Shown here one piece after another: positions 18,283-28,214 of a DNA stretch of 64,000 nucleotides. The stretch is from NCBI GenBank assembly GCA_963675935.2, contig CAXXPV010000007.1:124001-188000 (forward strand), given 5' to 3'. The position numbers and the translations under genes are program-made. Position 1 is the first letter of the stretch. Every line of letters starts with the position of its first letter. The notes beneath the pieces were generated by a model that was not told the origin of the DNA, searched no databases, and was given only the letters and a program-made list of their open reading frames with translations. Origin of the DNA: G963675935 sp963675935. Its GTDB lineage: Bacteria > Planctomycetota > Planctomycetia > Pirellulales > Thermoguttaceae.

Positions 18283-19929
18283 TCACCGCTTCTTCGCCCG
18301 CACTTGTTCCTTGATCCGCTGGATGTGGCCCCGGCCGAGGGCTTTGACTTCGCAGCCCAGCTCGAAGTAGCGGCGAATCCGCTCATCGGAAAGAATGCCG
18401 AAACAATCGACGACGGCCAGCGGCCCGCCTGCCCACTCGACGATCTTCTCGGGCTCGAGGTCGAGATACTGCTCGTGCGGCACGGCCAAAATCAACGCCT
18501 CGGCATGATTGAGCGCAGTCGCCAAATCCTGCTGGACGCGGATGTCCTTGAGGCCCTCTTGATTGTGGAAGAACTGCGACCACGAATGGCCCGGCGAGGG
18601 ATAGACGTCCTGCTTCTCCAACTCGAACCAGTGTTCGAGGTAGGGGTCGTGGACTCGCATCTCGGCGCCCATCTCGGTGAGCTTGCGGACGACCATTTCG
18701 GAACCGCTATAGCGGGTGTCGCCCACGTCCTGGCGATAGCTGGCGCCGCAGATCAATACGTCGGCCCCGGCGATGTAGCGTCCCATGTTCCGCAAGGCGT
18801 CGCGCGTTAGTTCGGCGACGTGCAATGAGCGAGTGTCGTTGATATCGACCGCCGTCGGGCTGATCTTGAACACCTGATCGCCGTCCTCAAAGCCGAGGAT
18901 GTGTTTGTAGGCCCAGTAACCCAGTCCGGCGTCCTTCGGCAGACAGTAACCGCCGATGCCGGGGCCTGGGAAAATCATGTTGCTGTGCGTCGGCCGCATC
19001 TTGATCGCCTTGATGACCTTGATCAGATCGACGCCGTTCCGCTCGGCGAATAGGCTCCACTCGTTCAAAAACGCCAAAATTGTCGCCCGGTACGAATTTT
19101 CGACGATCTTCGTGGTTTCCGACTCGATGGGCCGATCCATCACCGTAAGTGGAAATTGTTCGGTGTTGATGACCTCGCGCAAGAACTTTTCGACCCTTGC
19201 TCGGGCATCGGGATTGCAGCCTGAACAAACTCGCCAGAAATCGCGGATCGACGAGACGTATTCGCGGCCCGGCATCACACGCTCGAAACTGTGGGCCAGA
19301 AGCGGCTCGGTCTCAATGCCGCGACCGGCGAACGCTTTCTTCATGATCGGCCAGGCGACGAACTCCGTGGTGCCCGGCGCCACGGTCGTCTCGATCAACG
19401 TCAGGCAGCGAGGCCCAACATTTTGACCAATGGTCCGCATGGTGGCCTCGAGCGCGCTCATCTCGGCTTCGCCGTCGCGCATGTTGCCGAGTTCATGCTT
19501 CGTGTAGTCGCATTGCACGTCGACGACGACGCAGTCTGCCAGCTTCAGACAGTCGCTGTTGAAGGTGGCGACGAGAGTTTTCTTGTCCTTCACGCACCGG
19601 GCGATCATCGGCGCAACCTCGGGGTCTTCGGCCTTCACCGGCGACTCGCCGCGGTTGAGCATCGGAATCTTCCAATAGCTGCGTGTGCTGGGTCGCTGAC
19701 AGCCGATGACGAACTTGCTCGGCCGGCCGGTCTTCCGATCAACTGTGTCGGCAATGATGGCGGCCATGACCGCCCCGACGAAGCCGACGCCCATGACCAC
19801 AACCACCTCTTTGCCCTCGCGCCGGGCTTGATCGGCCAGCGTCTGAATCCGCACGAATTCCGAGGCGTAGTCGGCTTCGATAGGAAGAGGGAACTTTTCT
19901 CCGGTGGAATTTGTTGAATAGGCGGTCAT
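18283..19929 (-). CDS. Nucleotide-sugar dehydrogenase, UDP-glucose/GDP-mannose dehydrogenase family
   Basis: NAD-dependent four-electron oxidation of a nucleotide sugar to its uronate. The start at 19929 gives 548 residues; the protein is longer than usual, with an N-terminal stretch of about 45 residues before VVVMGVGFVGAVMA (Rossmann fold). The central domain has IVENSYRATILAFLNEW and the catalytic Cys329 in GIGGYCLPKD; the C-terminal domain has GASYRQDVGDTR. It is different from the eukaryote-like UDP-glucose dehydrogenase at 47985-49364. It converges with the epimerase gene. Confidence 0.9.
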   Translation of the reverse strand: MTAYSTNSTGEKFPLPIEADYASEFVRIQTLADQARREGKEVVVVMGVGFVGAVMAAIIADTVDRKTGRPSKFVIGCQRPSTRSYWKIPMLNRGESPVKAEDPEVAPMIARCVKDKKTLVATFNSDCLKLADCVVVDVQCDYTKHELGNMRDGEAEMSALEATMRTIGQNVGPRCLTLIETTVAPGTTEFVAWPIMKKAFAGRGIETEPLLAHSFERVMPGREYVSSIRDFWRVCSGCNPDARARVEKFLREVINTEQFPLTVMDRPIESETTKIVENSYRATILAFLNEWSLFAERNGVDLIKVIKAIKMRPTHSNMIFPGPGIGGYCLPKDAGLGYWAYKHILGFEDGDQVFKISPTAVDINDTRSLHVAELTRDALRNMGRYIAGADVLICGASYRQDVGDTRYSGSEMVVRKLTEMGAEMRVHDPYLEHWFELEKQDVYPSPGHSWSQFFHNQEGLKDIRVQQDLATALNHAEALILAVPHEQYLDLEPEKIVEWAGGPLAVVDCFGILSDERIRRYFELGCEVKALGRGHIQRIKEQVRAKKR

Positions 19930-20446
19930 GGAAGTGCTTCTTCTGGTCCAAGGCAAAAAGACACGAAAACGAACATTTTCACAATTCTACTCCGGAAAAT
20001 GCAACGCTGTCGCAGCAAATACCATGCCATGGTAGGAGCGGACTCCAGCTTTGCAGCCAAACAAAGGCAACGGGACCGTTCACGGGCAGACCGGGGACTG
20101 GACCATTTTTCGGCAAATAACATTCCGCCAAAAATCGGCTGGCCTAAACCAGCCCCCCTTCCTGCGAAAACATGGGGTGCATGCCATGTTTCAGCGTGAC
20201 ATAAGGTGTTGTGATAATAGACGTTAGGCTGTGGCATAACCCACAGAAGTTTTCCAGCACGGCACGCCTGGGGGGTGTCGTCTTACTTCGTTGCCGATTT
20301 TGTGTTTTATCGCCATAACATCTATCCAGCATGTGAGTTATGGCAATAATACGCACGTGCAATTCAGAGATTTCGCGATTGGTTCGGATTGCCAAAGTTT
20401 TTCACTCCGTTTCCACGATTTTGTACGTGGTTTCGAGGCATATCTC
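19930..20446. other. 517-bp stretch without a gene
   Basis: Contains two small hairpins (GGCTGG-CCTAAA-CCAGCC near 20140, and CTGTGG-CATAAC-CCACAG at 20229-20246). The second belongs to a GTTAGGCTG..GCATAACC motif also seen at 10730-10750. No coding sequence recognised. Confidence 0.45.
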
Positions 20447-20474
20447 TTGACATGTCCGTGCGTTATGTTCTAAT
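20447..20474 (+). promoter_or_regulatory. Strong sigma-70-like promoter of the DUF1559 gene
   Basis: A perfect TTGACA (20447-20452) and TCTAAT (20469-20474, five of six) are 16 bp apart. The predicted start point leaves a leader of about 65 nt before the ATG at 20546. Confidence 0.65.
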
Positions 20475-20545
20475 GGATGAAGGGTTGCCTATCGTGGGCG
20501 ACATCTGTTTCTTGTCTTTATATCTACGTTCGGGGAGGACAGTTC

Positions 20546-21631
20546 ATGTGTTCTAAGAGAAGTGTGCGAACCGCATTCACGTTGGTCGAGCTGCTGGTCG
20601 TTATCACGATCATCGGCATATTGATTGCGTTGTTGCTTCCCGCGGTGCAAGCCGCCCGCGAAGCGGCCCGGCGCATGAGTTGCACCAACCAACTCAAGCA
20701 GCTCGGTTTGGCCCTGCATAACTACGCGCAGGCTAACAAGGTCTTCCCGCCGGGAGCCATCTGTGTGGCGAAAACCACGTATGATTATGATGCATGGGGC
20801 GAAGCGATGTCTACCAACACTCCTCGTCATGGAACTAGTTGGATTTTACAGATTCTGCCATTCATTGAAGCCACGACAATGTTCAAGTCTTGGAACTTTA
20901 AGCAACCCGCCGCTAGACAAGGAACATTCAACACCAATGATCTAGCGAATTCTTCCAATTTGGGCAACAGCGCGGCTGCTCCCGGTCCATCCGCTATGGA
21001 TGTGAAGGGATTGTACTGCCCAACGCGGCGGAATACGCTTCGCGCTGAGGACAGTGCAAACACAATGGCGGCGACTTGGATGACGGGCGGCGGAACCGAC
21101 TACGGCGGATGTGGAGGACGCCACCATTTGCTGGGTGCGCCAACATCTATATCCTACACGGTTTCTTCCGCCAGTAATCCGGTAATTCCTACTACGTACC
21201 TTCCTACCGACAGCATGCAACAGCGAATTGGCATTTTCGGTCGCGTCAATATCAGCACTGCGTTTGGCGAAATTAAGGATGGCACGTCGAACACCATCAT
21301 GATCGGCGAGTTGCAGAGGATCACCGATACAACGCAGACGGCGAATATGTCGAAAGATGGCTGGTCCATTGCCGGTTGCCCGACATTATTTGGAACAGGC
21401 AACATGTACAAGCAGGATCCATCTACGGGCAAGTGGTCCGGGACGATGGCCGGTGATGGCAAGGTGATGAACAACTATTTCTACGGCTCTCCCGGCAGCG
21501 ATCATGCCAATGGCGCTAACTTCGGTCTTGGCGATGGTTCGGTGCGATACTTTGCCACCGATATGGAATGGGCGGTTTTTGCGTTGATGGGAAGCATGGC
21601 CGATAAGACTGCCGTGCAGCCGCCTCAATAG
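20546..21631 (+). CDS. DUF1559 protein with type IV pilin-like N-terminus
   Basis: One of the large planctomycete-type family of pseudopilin-like secreted proteins; role unknown. I place the start at 20546, where GGGGAGG sits 7 bp upstream, giving 361 residues. The N-terminus has a prepilin cleavage and methylation motif (TAFTLVELLVVITIIGI, conserved Glu at +5) leading into the membrane helix, then the family block AVQAAREAARRMSC. The C-terminal half has the expected DHANGANFGLGDGSVR. It has its own strong promoter and a terminator directly after, so it is a single-gene unit. Confidence 0.93.
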   Translation: MCSKRSVRTAFTLVELLVVITIIGILIALLLPAVQAAREAARRMSCTNQLKQLGLALHNYAQANKVFPPGAICVAKTTYDYDAWGEAMSTNTPRHGTSWILQILPFIEATTMFKSWNFKQPAARQGTFNTNDLANSSNLGNSAAAPGPSAMDVKGLYCPTRRNTLRAEDSANTMAATWMTGGGTDYGGCGGRHHLLGAPTSISYTVSSASNPVIPTTYLPTDSMQQRIGIFGRVNISTAFGEIKDGTSNTIMIGELQRITDTTQTANMSKDGWSIAGCPTLFGTGNMYKQDPSTGKWSGTMAGDGKVMNNYFYGSPGSDHANGANFGLGDGSVRYFATDMEWAVFALMGSMADKTAVQPPQ

Positions 21632-21659
21632 TCGTTTAACGCAGAGATAATTTGACGTG

Positions 21660-21695
21660 TTGGGGTGGCAGTTCAACTGCCACCCCAACTTTTTT
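21660..21695 (+). terminator. Rho-independent terminator of the DUF1559 gene
   Basis: A perfect 14-bp stem (21660-21673 with 21675-21688, TTGGGGTGGCAGTT) is followed by six T. It lies 28 bp after the stop codon. A near-identical element is found at 22871-22909. Confidence 0.85.
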
Positions 21696-21955
21696 ATGCG
21701 CTGCCTGCAACATTGTGAAGTAGACCCGACTCCCGCCACGACCGCAAAAGCTCGGTCGGTCCTTTGCAAACGGGCTCCCGCAGAAACCGAGTGTGCCCCG
21801 GCAAAAAATGCTTGCAATTGGGCCAGCCCTTGTGCTAAAGTCCCATCAATCAGGACGGGCTGGCCGAGAGATGCGGACAAGCTCGACAGCCCGGTAGGCC
21901 AGATGTGGTGCCAACTGTTCCCATTCGTCCGCGATCTTTAGGGGAGAGTTCAGCG

Positions 21956-22792
21956 ATGGATAATTCAACTGAAATGATTGACCGTGTCGAAAATTGCGAT
22001 GATTATGCTTCTGCCGGCATCTGGTGCCATGAAACGGCTTGCGTCGTCCAACCCTCGACAATTGGCCAGAATACCAGTATTGGGCCCTATACGCATGTCA
22101 TGGCGGGCGCTTCCATCGGAGCCAATTGCCAAATCGGCCGGAATGTCGTCATTGCTTCCAAGGCGGTTATCGGCGACGGCGTCTTCATTGGGCATAACGT
22201 GGTGATCGAGGACGGTGTGCGGCTGGAGTCTGGTGTGTATTGTGGAGCTGGCGTCGTGTTAACCACGCGGGCCAGACCGCGGAGCGAACGGCTGAGCGGA
22301 AAACCATGTGAATCCGCACACAAGGAAGACAGCGAGTTCATTCCGTCCTACCTTGCCATCGGCCGCCCAAAGCCGATCGGCTTGCGCGAGGTCGCACCAT
22401 CCTGCGCCGGCATTGATGATGGCTGCCCAAAAGCGATCGTCGTGCGCGAGGGCGCGACCCTGGGAGCCAACGCGACACTTATCGGCGGTATTACGGTCCA
22501 TGATTATGCAATGGTCGAAGCTGGGGCCGTGGTTACCAATGATGTGCCCCGCTACGCTGTAATGAGCGGCACCCCTGCAAATCGAACCGGATGGCTTTGC
22601 CGCTGTACCGAAAAAAGTCTCAACTTTTCTGGCTGCGTGACGACGGTGTGCCCTGCTTGTTATCGACATTACCGAATGAGTAATCCTGGGCCAGAGGAGT
22701 ATTCGCCCGGGGAAGAGCGAAACAACCACCATACTAGCTCTTTCAAGTTCCTAACTCGCGCAAACAAGAAATCACAGCCCATAAAATGTTAG
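21956..22792 (+). CDS. Left-handed beta-helix N-acetyltransferase, WbpD/WlbB-like
   Basis: Probably acetylates the amino group of a nucleotide-linked amino sugar. The 278 residues show hexapeptide repeats: IGQNTSIGPYTHVMAGASIG and on to about 110, then a longer linker of about 60 residues, then VVREGATLGANATLIGGITV and VEAGAVVTNDVPRYAVMSG. The C-terminal part has a Cys set (CRC..., CVTTVCPAC) like that in WbpD-type enzymes. GGGGAGA precedes the ATG at 21956. It stands between two copies of the same terminator, apart from the main polysaccharide genes. Confidence 0.8.
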   Translation: MDNSTEMIDRVENCDDYASAGIWCHETACVVQPSTIGQNTSIGPYTHVMAGASIGANCQIGRNVVIASKAVIGDGVFIGHNVVIEDGVRLESGVYCGAGVVLTTRARPRSERLSGKPCESAHKEDSEFIPSYLAIGRPKPIGLREVAPSCAGIDDGCPKAIVVREGATLGANATLIGGITVHDYAMVEAGAVVTNDVPRYAVMSGTPANRTGWLCRCTEKSLNFSGCVTTVCPACYRHYRMSNPGPEEYSPGEERNNHHTSSFKFLTRANKKSQPIKC

Positions 22793-23668
22793 CTCCTCAT
22801 TGGACCGTTAAGTCGCAAACTTTTTTGTGCGCGTGTGATTTTTGCATTAGATTTCAACAACTTTAGCACGTTGGGGTGGCAGTGTTGAACTGCCACCCCA
22901 ACTTTTTTTATGCGCTGTCCGCGTCATCACGGGACAGGACAGAGTCGCACGAGGACGCATCAGTCCTCATGGGGGGGCATATCCGTCGCTTGACAATCCA
23001 TGAATATTCAATCAGACTGAAATAGTCCGGGTGGGCGGGGGGGCAAAATTTTGGGCGGAACATCCTTGTGCGATTTTTTCTCGCACATCCACGACTGCCC
23101 GCGAAATTACCTCCCAAACCCCACGATGGTGGATCGACGGATCCTTCATCTGGTCTGGCCTTATCAAGGAAAATAACGCTATAATCGCATATTTATCGCT
23201 TTCGCGAATCGCTGTTCCCTGGACTGAAACAGGGCAGTCTAGTGTTGGCAAAGTGTGAAACAAACGATACAAACAGTCTTTTGGCGGGGGACGAATGTCA
23301 CCCACGGGAACGGAGTGTGCGCCGACAGTTCGTCGGACAACCTCTTGCGTCGCGGGAAGGGGACATGTCCAAGTTTCCGGCCAGCAGTTTGCCCGCGAAA
23401 TACGTCTCTTGGCTGAAAAACGGATCAGTCCCCAGTCGGCACGTGAACGGTTGGAATATGGCTCAAAATTACTTCCCGCTTTTCACCCATCCGCCCGGCA
23501 CAAGTGCCGGGGCTAAACGGGTCAATGGGAAAGTTGTTTGCCCCCCAATCCTTATCTCGAAAAACGTGAACTTTCGATTCGCACGGCTCGTCCAACTGTT
23601 TTGTACCTTGCGCGGTCGGCCCGATTGGCCGTGCGAGGCATAAAAACAAGGATCGCACCAAGACATTC
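22793..23668. other. 876-bp stretch without a recognisable gene
   Basis: Holds the second terminator copy (22871-22909), a perfect TATAAT at 23180-23185 without a clear -35 box, and an open frame of 133 codons (23242-23643) that shows no family likeness. It may contain the promoter of the polysaccharide locus. Confidence 0.4.
22871..22909 (+). terminator. Rho-independent terminator-like hairpin after the acetyltransferase gene
   Basis: Stem TTGGGGTGGCAGT (22871-22883) pairs with 22889-22901 around a 5-nt loop and is followed by seven T. Stem and following bases (TTTATGCGCTG) match the element at 21660. Confidence 0.75.
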
Positions 23669-25825
23669 ATGACCGAATCGTTCAATCCGTATCGCAAATG
23701 GCTTGGGATTCCGGAACAGGATCAGCCGGCGAACCACTATCGCCTCTTGGGCGTTGAACTATTCGAGTCCGATCCCGACGTGATCGCCAATGCCGCCGAC
23801 GGCCGGATGGCCCAGCTCAAGAACTATCAGGCGGGCAAATACTCCCAAGATTCCCAGCGTATTCTCAACGAGATCGCCGCCGCGAAAATCTGCTTGCTTA
23901 ACCCGGCGAAGAGGGCGGAATACGATCGGAAATTGAAGCAGATCGTGGCGGCGAAAGGTTCAGACAATGAAGAGATGCGTGATGGGACAAGCGCCGAAGT
24001 GGTTTTCCTGGAATTCGCGCCCCGCTCGGCGTTGTCGTCAATGCCTCGCGCCAGTCGCTGGCATTCTCGCTGGCAGCTTCCATTGATTCTTGGGGGAGCA
24101 TCCGTTTTATTAATTACCGCAATGGCATTCTGGATGCGAGAGAACGTCGGCGACACATCGTCCGAGCACGTCCGCGCATCATTGCCCAGCCGGGATAGCA
24201 CGGCTTTGACGAAGCCGGCCCCCACAGACACCCCCCCAAAGTCTGCGACGTCCAAAGAGCCTGTGAAGAGCAGCCCGCCGGCGAAGCCGGCGTCAGACCA
24301 GGGAAAGAAGCCGGAAAAGCCCCAAGAGGCGCCGACCAAGCAACCGCCAAGCGAGCCGATCCCTAAGAAGCCGGTCCCACCCGTTAAACCGACCGAGCCA
24401 AAAGAAACGCCGTCTCCGGAGCCGGCGGCCGGTCCGAAGCAATTGGCCGTGCCAAGCGAGGCCGAGCAACAAGCGGCCGAGGCCAAGATACGCGAGATTT
24501 TCGGCCGTGAACTTGCCGCGGCGAAGACCGCCGATCAGAAGCTTGATCTGGCCGCGAAGCTGTCGAAACAAGGGCATGCCACCGCCGACGATCCGGCCGT
24601 TCGATACGTGTTGCTGCGCATGGCCGGTGAATGGACCGCCGGAGCGGGCGAATTGGGAGAAGCCCTCGACATCGTCGATCAGATGCGCGACGGCTATGAC
24701 ATGGACGCCTTGGGCATGAAAGCCGATCTGTTGGCGAAGGCCGTCGAGGCGAACCGTGCGGCCGGGAAGGGCGAGTCGCACGTTGGGGCAACCATCGACG
24801 CCGCCATGACGATCGTGGACGAGGCGGTTGCGGCCGACGAATTTGAGACGGCGAGCCGCGCGGGCCGGCTGGCCGTCGCTACGGCTCGCGCCGCCAAGGA
24901 TACGCAATTGACCCGAGACATGACGACCCGCTTGCGTGAAGCAGATCGTCTGAAACTCAAGTATTCCACGGTGAAAAAGGCGATCGACTCGCTGGCCGTC
25001 AATCCGGCTGACGCCGACGCCAACCTGGCCCTGGGGCAATGGCGCTGTTTCACAAAGGGCGATTGGGCGAAGGGCTTGCCGCTGTTGCGAAAAGGCTCGG
25101 ACGCGAACTTGGCGAAACTGGCCGAGCAAGATTTGACGCAGCCCAAGGAGGCGGCGGATCAGATCGCGCTGGCCGATGCGTGGTGGGCACTGTCGGAAAG
25201 CGAACAAGGCCCGGCGAAGACCGCGGTGCAGACCCATGCCGCCCACTGGTACAAGCAGGCCCTTCCACGGCTTCCCAGTCTCGACAAGCTGAAAGTGAAA
25301 AAGCGGTTGGAGTCGTTGGCGGCCGCAAGAGAAGCGAAAAAACAACACGTCGCGTCGTCGTTGTCGGGCCGCGGCGTCGTGCAGAAAGGCAATGTCGCCC
25401 TGGCATCCCACGGTTCCAAGGTCAGCGGCATCCAGGAGCATCCAGAGTATCTCTGTGACGGCGTAACACAGGCTTATGGCTCACCCGAAACTTATGTCCA
25501 GACGTCCTTCGGTCAATGTCCATGTGAATGGATTATTACGCTCGACAAAATCTATCAATTGCGGGAAATCCGGTTCTTGCTATGGGACAAGAAAGAGCGA
25601 TATTACACCTACACGATATCCACATCGATTGATGGCAAGAATTTCACGCCCCTGGTGGACCACAGTCGGGGTCAGTGGTCGTCTTGGCAGAAGATACAGT
25701 TCCCACCCAAGCCGATAAAGCAAATTAAACTGACGGGATTGTCCAACAGCGGAGCAAAGTTCTTCGCGGTCATCGAATTGGAAGCGTACTGCATCCCGCC
25801 AGCATCTTCCGGAAAACAACATTGA
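23669..25825 (+). CDS. Membrane protein with J-like N-terminal domain and C-terminal discoidin-like domain
   Basis: The 718-residue protein starts with a J-domain-like block (about 20-90, HYRLLGVELFESDPDVI and LNPAKRAEYDRKL) that lacks the HPD tripeptide needed to stimulate Hsp70. A membrane helix follows near 132-150, then a Pro/Lys-rich stretch (about 170-265), a helical region with alpha-repeat character (about 270-570) and a carbohydrate-binding-like F5/8 type C domain (about 585-710, ending VIELEAYC). Topology suggests the C-terminal part is outside the cytoplasm. Its stop overlaps the flippase start by 4 bp, so it heads the polysaccharide operon. Function unknown; glycan sensing or scaffolding is a guess. 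Confidence 0.8.
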   Translation: MTESFNPYRKWLGIPEQDQPANHYRLLGVELFESDPDVIANAADGRMAQLKNYQAGKYSQDSQRILNEIAAAKICLLNPAKRAEYDRKLKQIVAAKGSDNEEMRDGTSAEVVFLEFAPRSALSSMPRASRWHSRWQLPLILGGASVLLITAMAFWMRENVGDTSSEHVRASLPSRDSTALTKPAPTDTPPKSATSKEPVKSSPPAKPASDQGKKPEKPQEAPTKQPPSEPIPKKPVPPVKPTEPKETPSPEPAAGPKQLAVPSEAEQQAAEAKIREIFGRELAAAKTADQKLDLAAKLSKQGHATADDPAVRYVLLRMAGEWTAGAGELGEALDIVDQMRDGYDMDALGMKADLLAKAVEANRAAGKGESHVGATIDAAMTIVDEAVAADEFETASRAGRLAVATARAAKDTQLTRDMTTRLREADRLKLKYSTVKKAIDSLAVNPADADANLALGQWRCFTKGDWAKGLPLLRKGSDANLAKLAEQDLTQPKEAADQIALADAWWALSESEQGPAKTAVQTHAAHWYKQALPRLPSLDKLKVKKRLESLAAAREAKKQHVASSLSGRGVVQKGNVALASHGSKVSGIQEHPEYLCDGVTQAYGSPETYVQTSFGQCPCEWIITLDKIYQLREIRFLLWDKKERYYTYTISTSIDGKNFTPLVDHSRGQWSSWQKIQFPPKPIKQIKLTGLSNSGAKFFAVIELEAYCIPPASSGKQH

Positions 25826-27144
25826 CGCCTGTTTTACTCAGAAGTTTATATAAGTCAAAGACGGTTCACACCATTGCCGTCATCACCAGCGGCAATTTAA
25901 TTGCCACGGTAATCGGGGCCGTAGGTTCGGTGGTGCAAGTGCGTTACGTTGTGCCGGAGGACATGGGAATCCTCCGCACGTTTGCAATTCTTGTTGGCTA
26001 TCTGACGTTCCTGCACTTGGGAGTCTTCGATGGCCTGCAGCGTGAGATTCCCTATCAGTTGGGCCGTGGCAACGGAACAAAAGCCGAAGAAGCGGCTTCC
26101 GCGTGTTTGGTGTGGATCAAGTTCGTATCTCTTGCCGGAGTGGCGTTGTTTTTGGCTCTTGCGTTATGGAGCGGTTTTGAAGGCGAATGGATGTTCTTCT
26201 GGGGATGGCTCTCCTTCTTGCCGATTATCGTCGCAACATTTTATGGCGGGTATCTTGCGACGACATATCGAACAGGCCAGCAATTCATCATGCTGACGAA
26301 AGCGACGCTATGGCAAGCCATTGCGGGGTGTCTGGTTTTGCCACTTCTGCCCGTATTAGGATACTACGGAGCTTGTCTTCGGGCGTCGGTCGGGTCCATC
26401 ACCTTCTTATATCTGCTTCATCACTGGCGTCCTCTTAGGGTTCGCTCCCACTTCAATCGGTCGGCCTTCTTCGAGATTTTGCGCATCGGCCTCCCGCTAA
26501 GCGTCACCGGATATGTCGCCACGTCGTTGTGGTATGCGGTTGAAAGCACATTGGTGTTGGAGATGTTTGGGCTTTATTCTCTCGGGCTGTTTTCGCTCGC
26601 CGTTCTCGTTCGGGGCCTGATCGTTCAAGTTGCCCAGAACACAAATCAGATCATGAACGTAAAAATATGCGAGCAGTATGGACGTTCCCATCGCATCGAG
26701 GATTGCTTTCGATTGGCTTTAAGGCCATTGACGCTCGCCCTTTTAGCGTCGGCGCCGCTGATTGCGATTGGTTGGTTCGCGACTCCTCCCCTGGTGAAGA
26801 TTGTGGCGCCAAAGTACATTGAGGCCACTTCCATAGCGCAATGGATGTTATTAACCCTGCCGCTCAGTTTTCTTCAAGTGATGCGGCTGGTTGTGCGAGC
26901 GGCGGGCCGCTGGATCGATTGCGCTATCTCCGACGCCGTCGGATTACCGATATTTATCGGCAGCTCTTACCTGCTGTATTATCTTGGCTATGGCGTCGAG
27001 AGCGTCGTGTTCGGCAGTCTGCTGGGCTTGTTTATCAGTCTGGCGACTACCATATTTCTAGTACGACGACTGGTGCGTCGAGAAATATCTGGTTTTCCAA
27101 ACGCTGAGGAGTCGATTCTTTGTCTGTCATTAAGAAAAGTCTGA
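25822..27144 (+). CDS. Wzx-like oligosaccharide flippase / MATE-fold exporter
   Basis: Predicted to move lipid-linked oligosaccharide units across the inner membrane. The 440 residues form about 12 hydrophobic segments in the polysaccharide-biosynthesis exporter pattern, e.g. AVITSGNLIATVIGAVGSVV near 20-40 and LLTLPLSFLQVMRLVVRAAG near 340. The start is a TTG at 25822 that overlaps the preceding stop (TTGA). It is followed by a gene that overlaps it by 25 bp, so translation is probably coupled. Confidence 0.88.
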   Translation: MTPVLLRSLYKSKTVHTIAVITSGNLIATVIGAVGSVVQVRYVVPEDMGILRTFAILVGYLTFLHLGVFDGLQREIPYQLGRGNGTKAEEAASACLVWIKFVSLAGVALFLALALWSGFEGEWMFFWGWLSFLPIIVATFYGGYLATTYRTGQQFIMLTKATLWQAIAGCLVLPLLPVLGYYGACLRASVGSITFLYLLHHWRPLRVRSHFNRSAFFEILRIGLPLSVTGYVATSLWYAVESTLVLEMFGLYSLGLFSLAVLVRGLIVQVAQNTNQIMNVKICEQYGRSHRIEDCFRLALRPLTLALLASAPLIAIGWFATPPLVKIVAPKYIEATSIAQWMLLTLPLSFLQVMRLVVRAAGRWIDCAISDAVGLPIFIGSSYLLYYLGYGVESVVFGSLLGLFISLATTIFLVRRLVRREISGFPNAEESILCLSLRKV

Positions 27145-28034
27145 AGAAGATCGATTGGCTTCGCAATGCCTACTCGCAGTCCCGCCAGTTCTATTGGAAG
27201 GTTCTGTACGCGGCGTTTCCAGCTTTGATCAGCAAGCATCTGTACCGAAAGAGGATGGGTAAGGCTCTAAATCTGAAGAATCCCCGGGATTTCAATGAAA
27301 AACTCCAATGGATGAAGTTGTATTGGCGAAATCCCTTGGTAGTTCGATGTGCGGATAAATACGAATCGCGAGAATACGTCAAGTCATGCGGATGTGCGAA
27401 TATATTGAATCCGTTAATCGGGGTGTACAGCAAGGTTTCCGAGATCGACTGGGAGCGGTTGCCCGATAAATTCGCGATCAAATGCACTCATGGATGCTGT
27501 TACAATGTCATTTGCGACGACAAGACCAAGCTGGACAAGAACCACACGCTTACCCAGCTTCATCGGTGGACAAACACCACGTACGGGCTGGATTCTGCGG
27601 AGATTCACTATTTCCGGATAACGCCGCGAATCATTTGCGAGCGTTATATTGAAACGGATTCGGGGTTGTTGCCCGTCGATTATAAGATGTATTGTTTCAA
27701 TGGCAAACCCGCATTAACGCTGGTATGCACAGATCGAAGCACCAAACTAAAGTTGCACTTCATGGACTTGAATTGGCAGAGGATGGACATCGGGGCTGAA
27801 AGTTATGGCGACACGGACGTGCCAAAGCGACCGGCTTGTTTCGACGCCATGATCAAGTACTCCGAAATATTGTCCCGTCCATTCCCCTTTGTGCGAATCG
27901 ACTATTACGACTTTCAGGGGGAGCCAATCTTCGGCGAGATGACGTTCACGCCAGCTGCCTGCATGGCGAAGTACTACAATGAGGCGGGCTTGAAGCAACT
28001 GGGAGACATGATGCAATTGCCCGGTAGGGCTTGA
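27120..28034 (+). CDS. TupA-like ATP-grasp protein of a polysaccharide locus
   Basis: The 304 residues match the ATPgrasp_TupA family, found in capsule and teichuronopeptide loci: NPRDFNEKLQWMKLYWRN at the N-terminus, a CADKYESREYVKSCG block, KCTHGCCYNVI, CERYIETDSG and the late metal-binding region VRIDYYDFQGEPIFGEMTF. It probably joins an amino acid or similar acid to a glycan in an ATP-dependent way; the substrate is unknown. It begins with TTG inside the flippase gene. Confidence 0.82.
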   Translation: MSVIKKSLKKIDWLRNAYSQSRQFYWKVLYAAFPALISKHLYRKRMGKALNLKNPRDFNEKLQWMKLYWRNPLVVRCADKYESREYVKSCGCANILNPLIGVYSKVSEIDWERLPDKFAIKCTHGCCYNVICDDKTKLDKNHTLTQLHRWTNTTYGLDSAEIHYFRITPRIICERYIETDSGLLPVDYKMYCFNGKPALTLVCTDRSTKLKLHFMDLNWQRMDIGAESYGDTDVPKRPACFDAMIKYSEILSRPFPFVRIDYYDFQGEPIFGEMTFTPAACMAKYYNEAGLKQLGDMMQLPGRA

Positions 28035-28214
28035 GCGTTGCTGGACACATGACATCTATGGCGGCACACATGACGACCTCGCATACTGTTGCGACGGAGG
28101 GAGGCTTGAGAATGTTTCCGCTGGCCAACAGGATTGGTGTGGTTTTTGTTAGAGAGAAACAAATGGCAACGCCAAGCCTTTATCGGCAGGACTTTTTTTA
28201 AAGGCCAACGCTGA

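Noticed and set aside
22992..23030. TTGACA near 22992 as a promoter
   Set aside because: No acceptable -10 box at 16-18 bp; left out of the feature list.
23242..23643. Plus-strand open frame of 133 codons before the J-like gene
   Set aside because: No family likeness, no ribosome site, and base use not typical of coding DNA here.
24293..25441. Minus-strand open frame of 382 codons
   Set aside because: Antisense to the J-like/discoidin gene; long antisense frames are common in GC-rich genes and the product is low-complexity Arg/Leu-rich.
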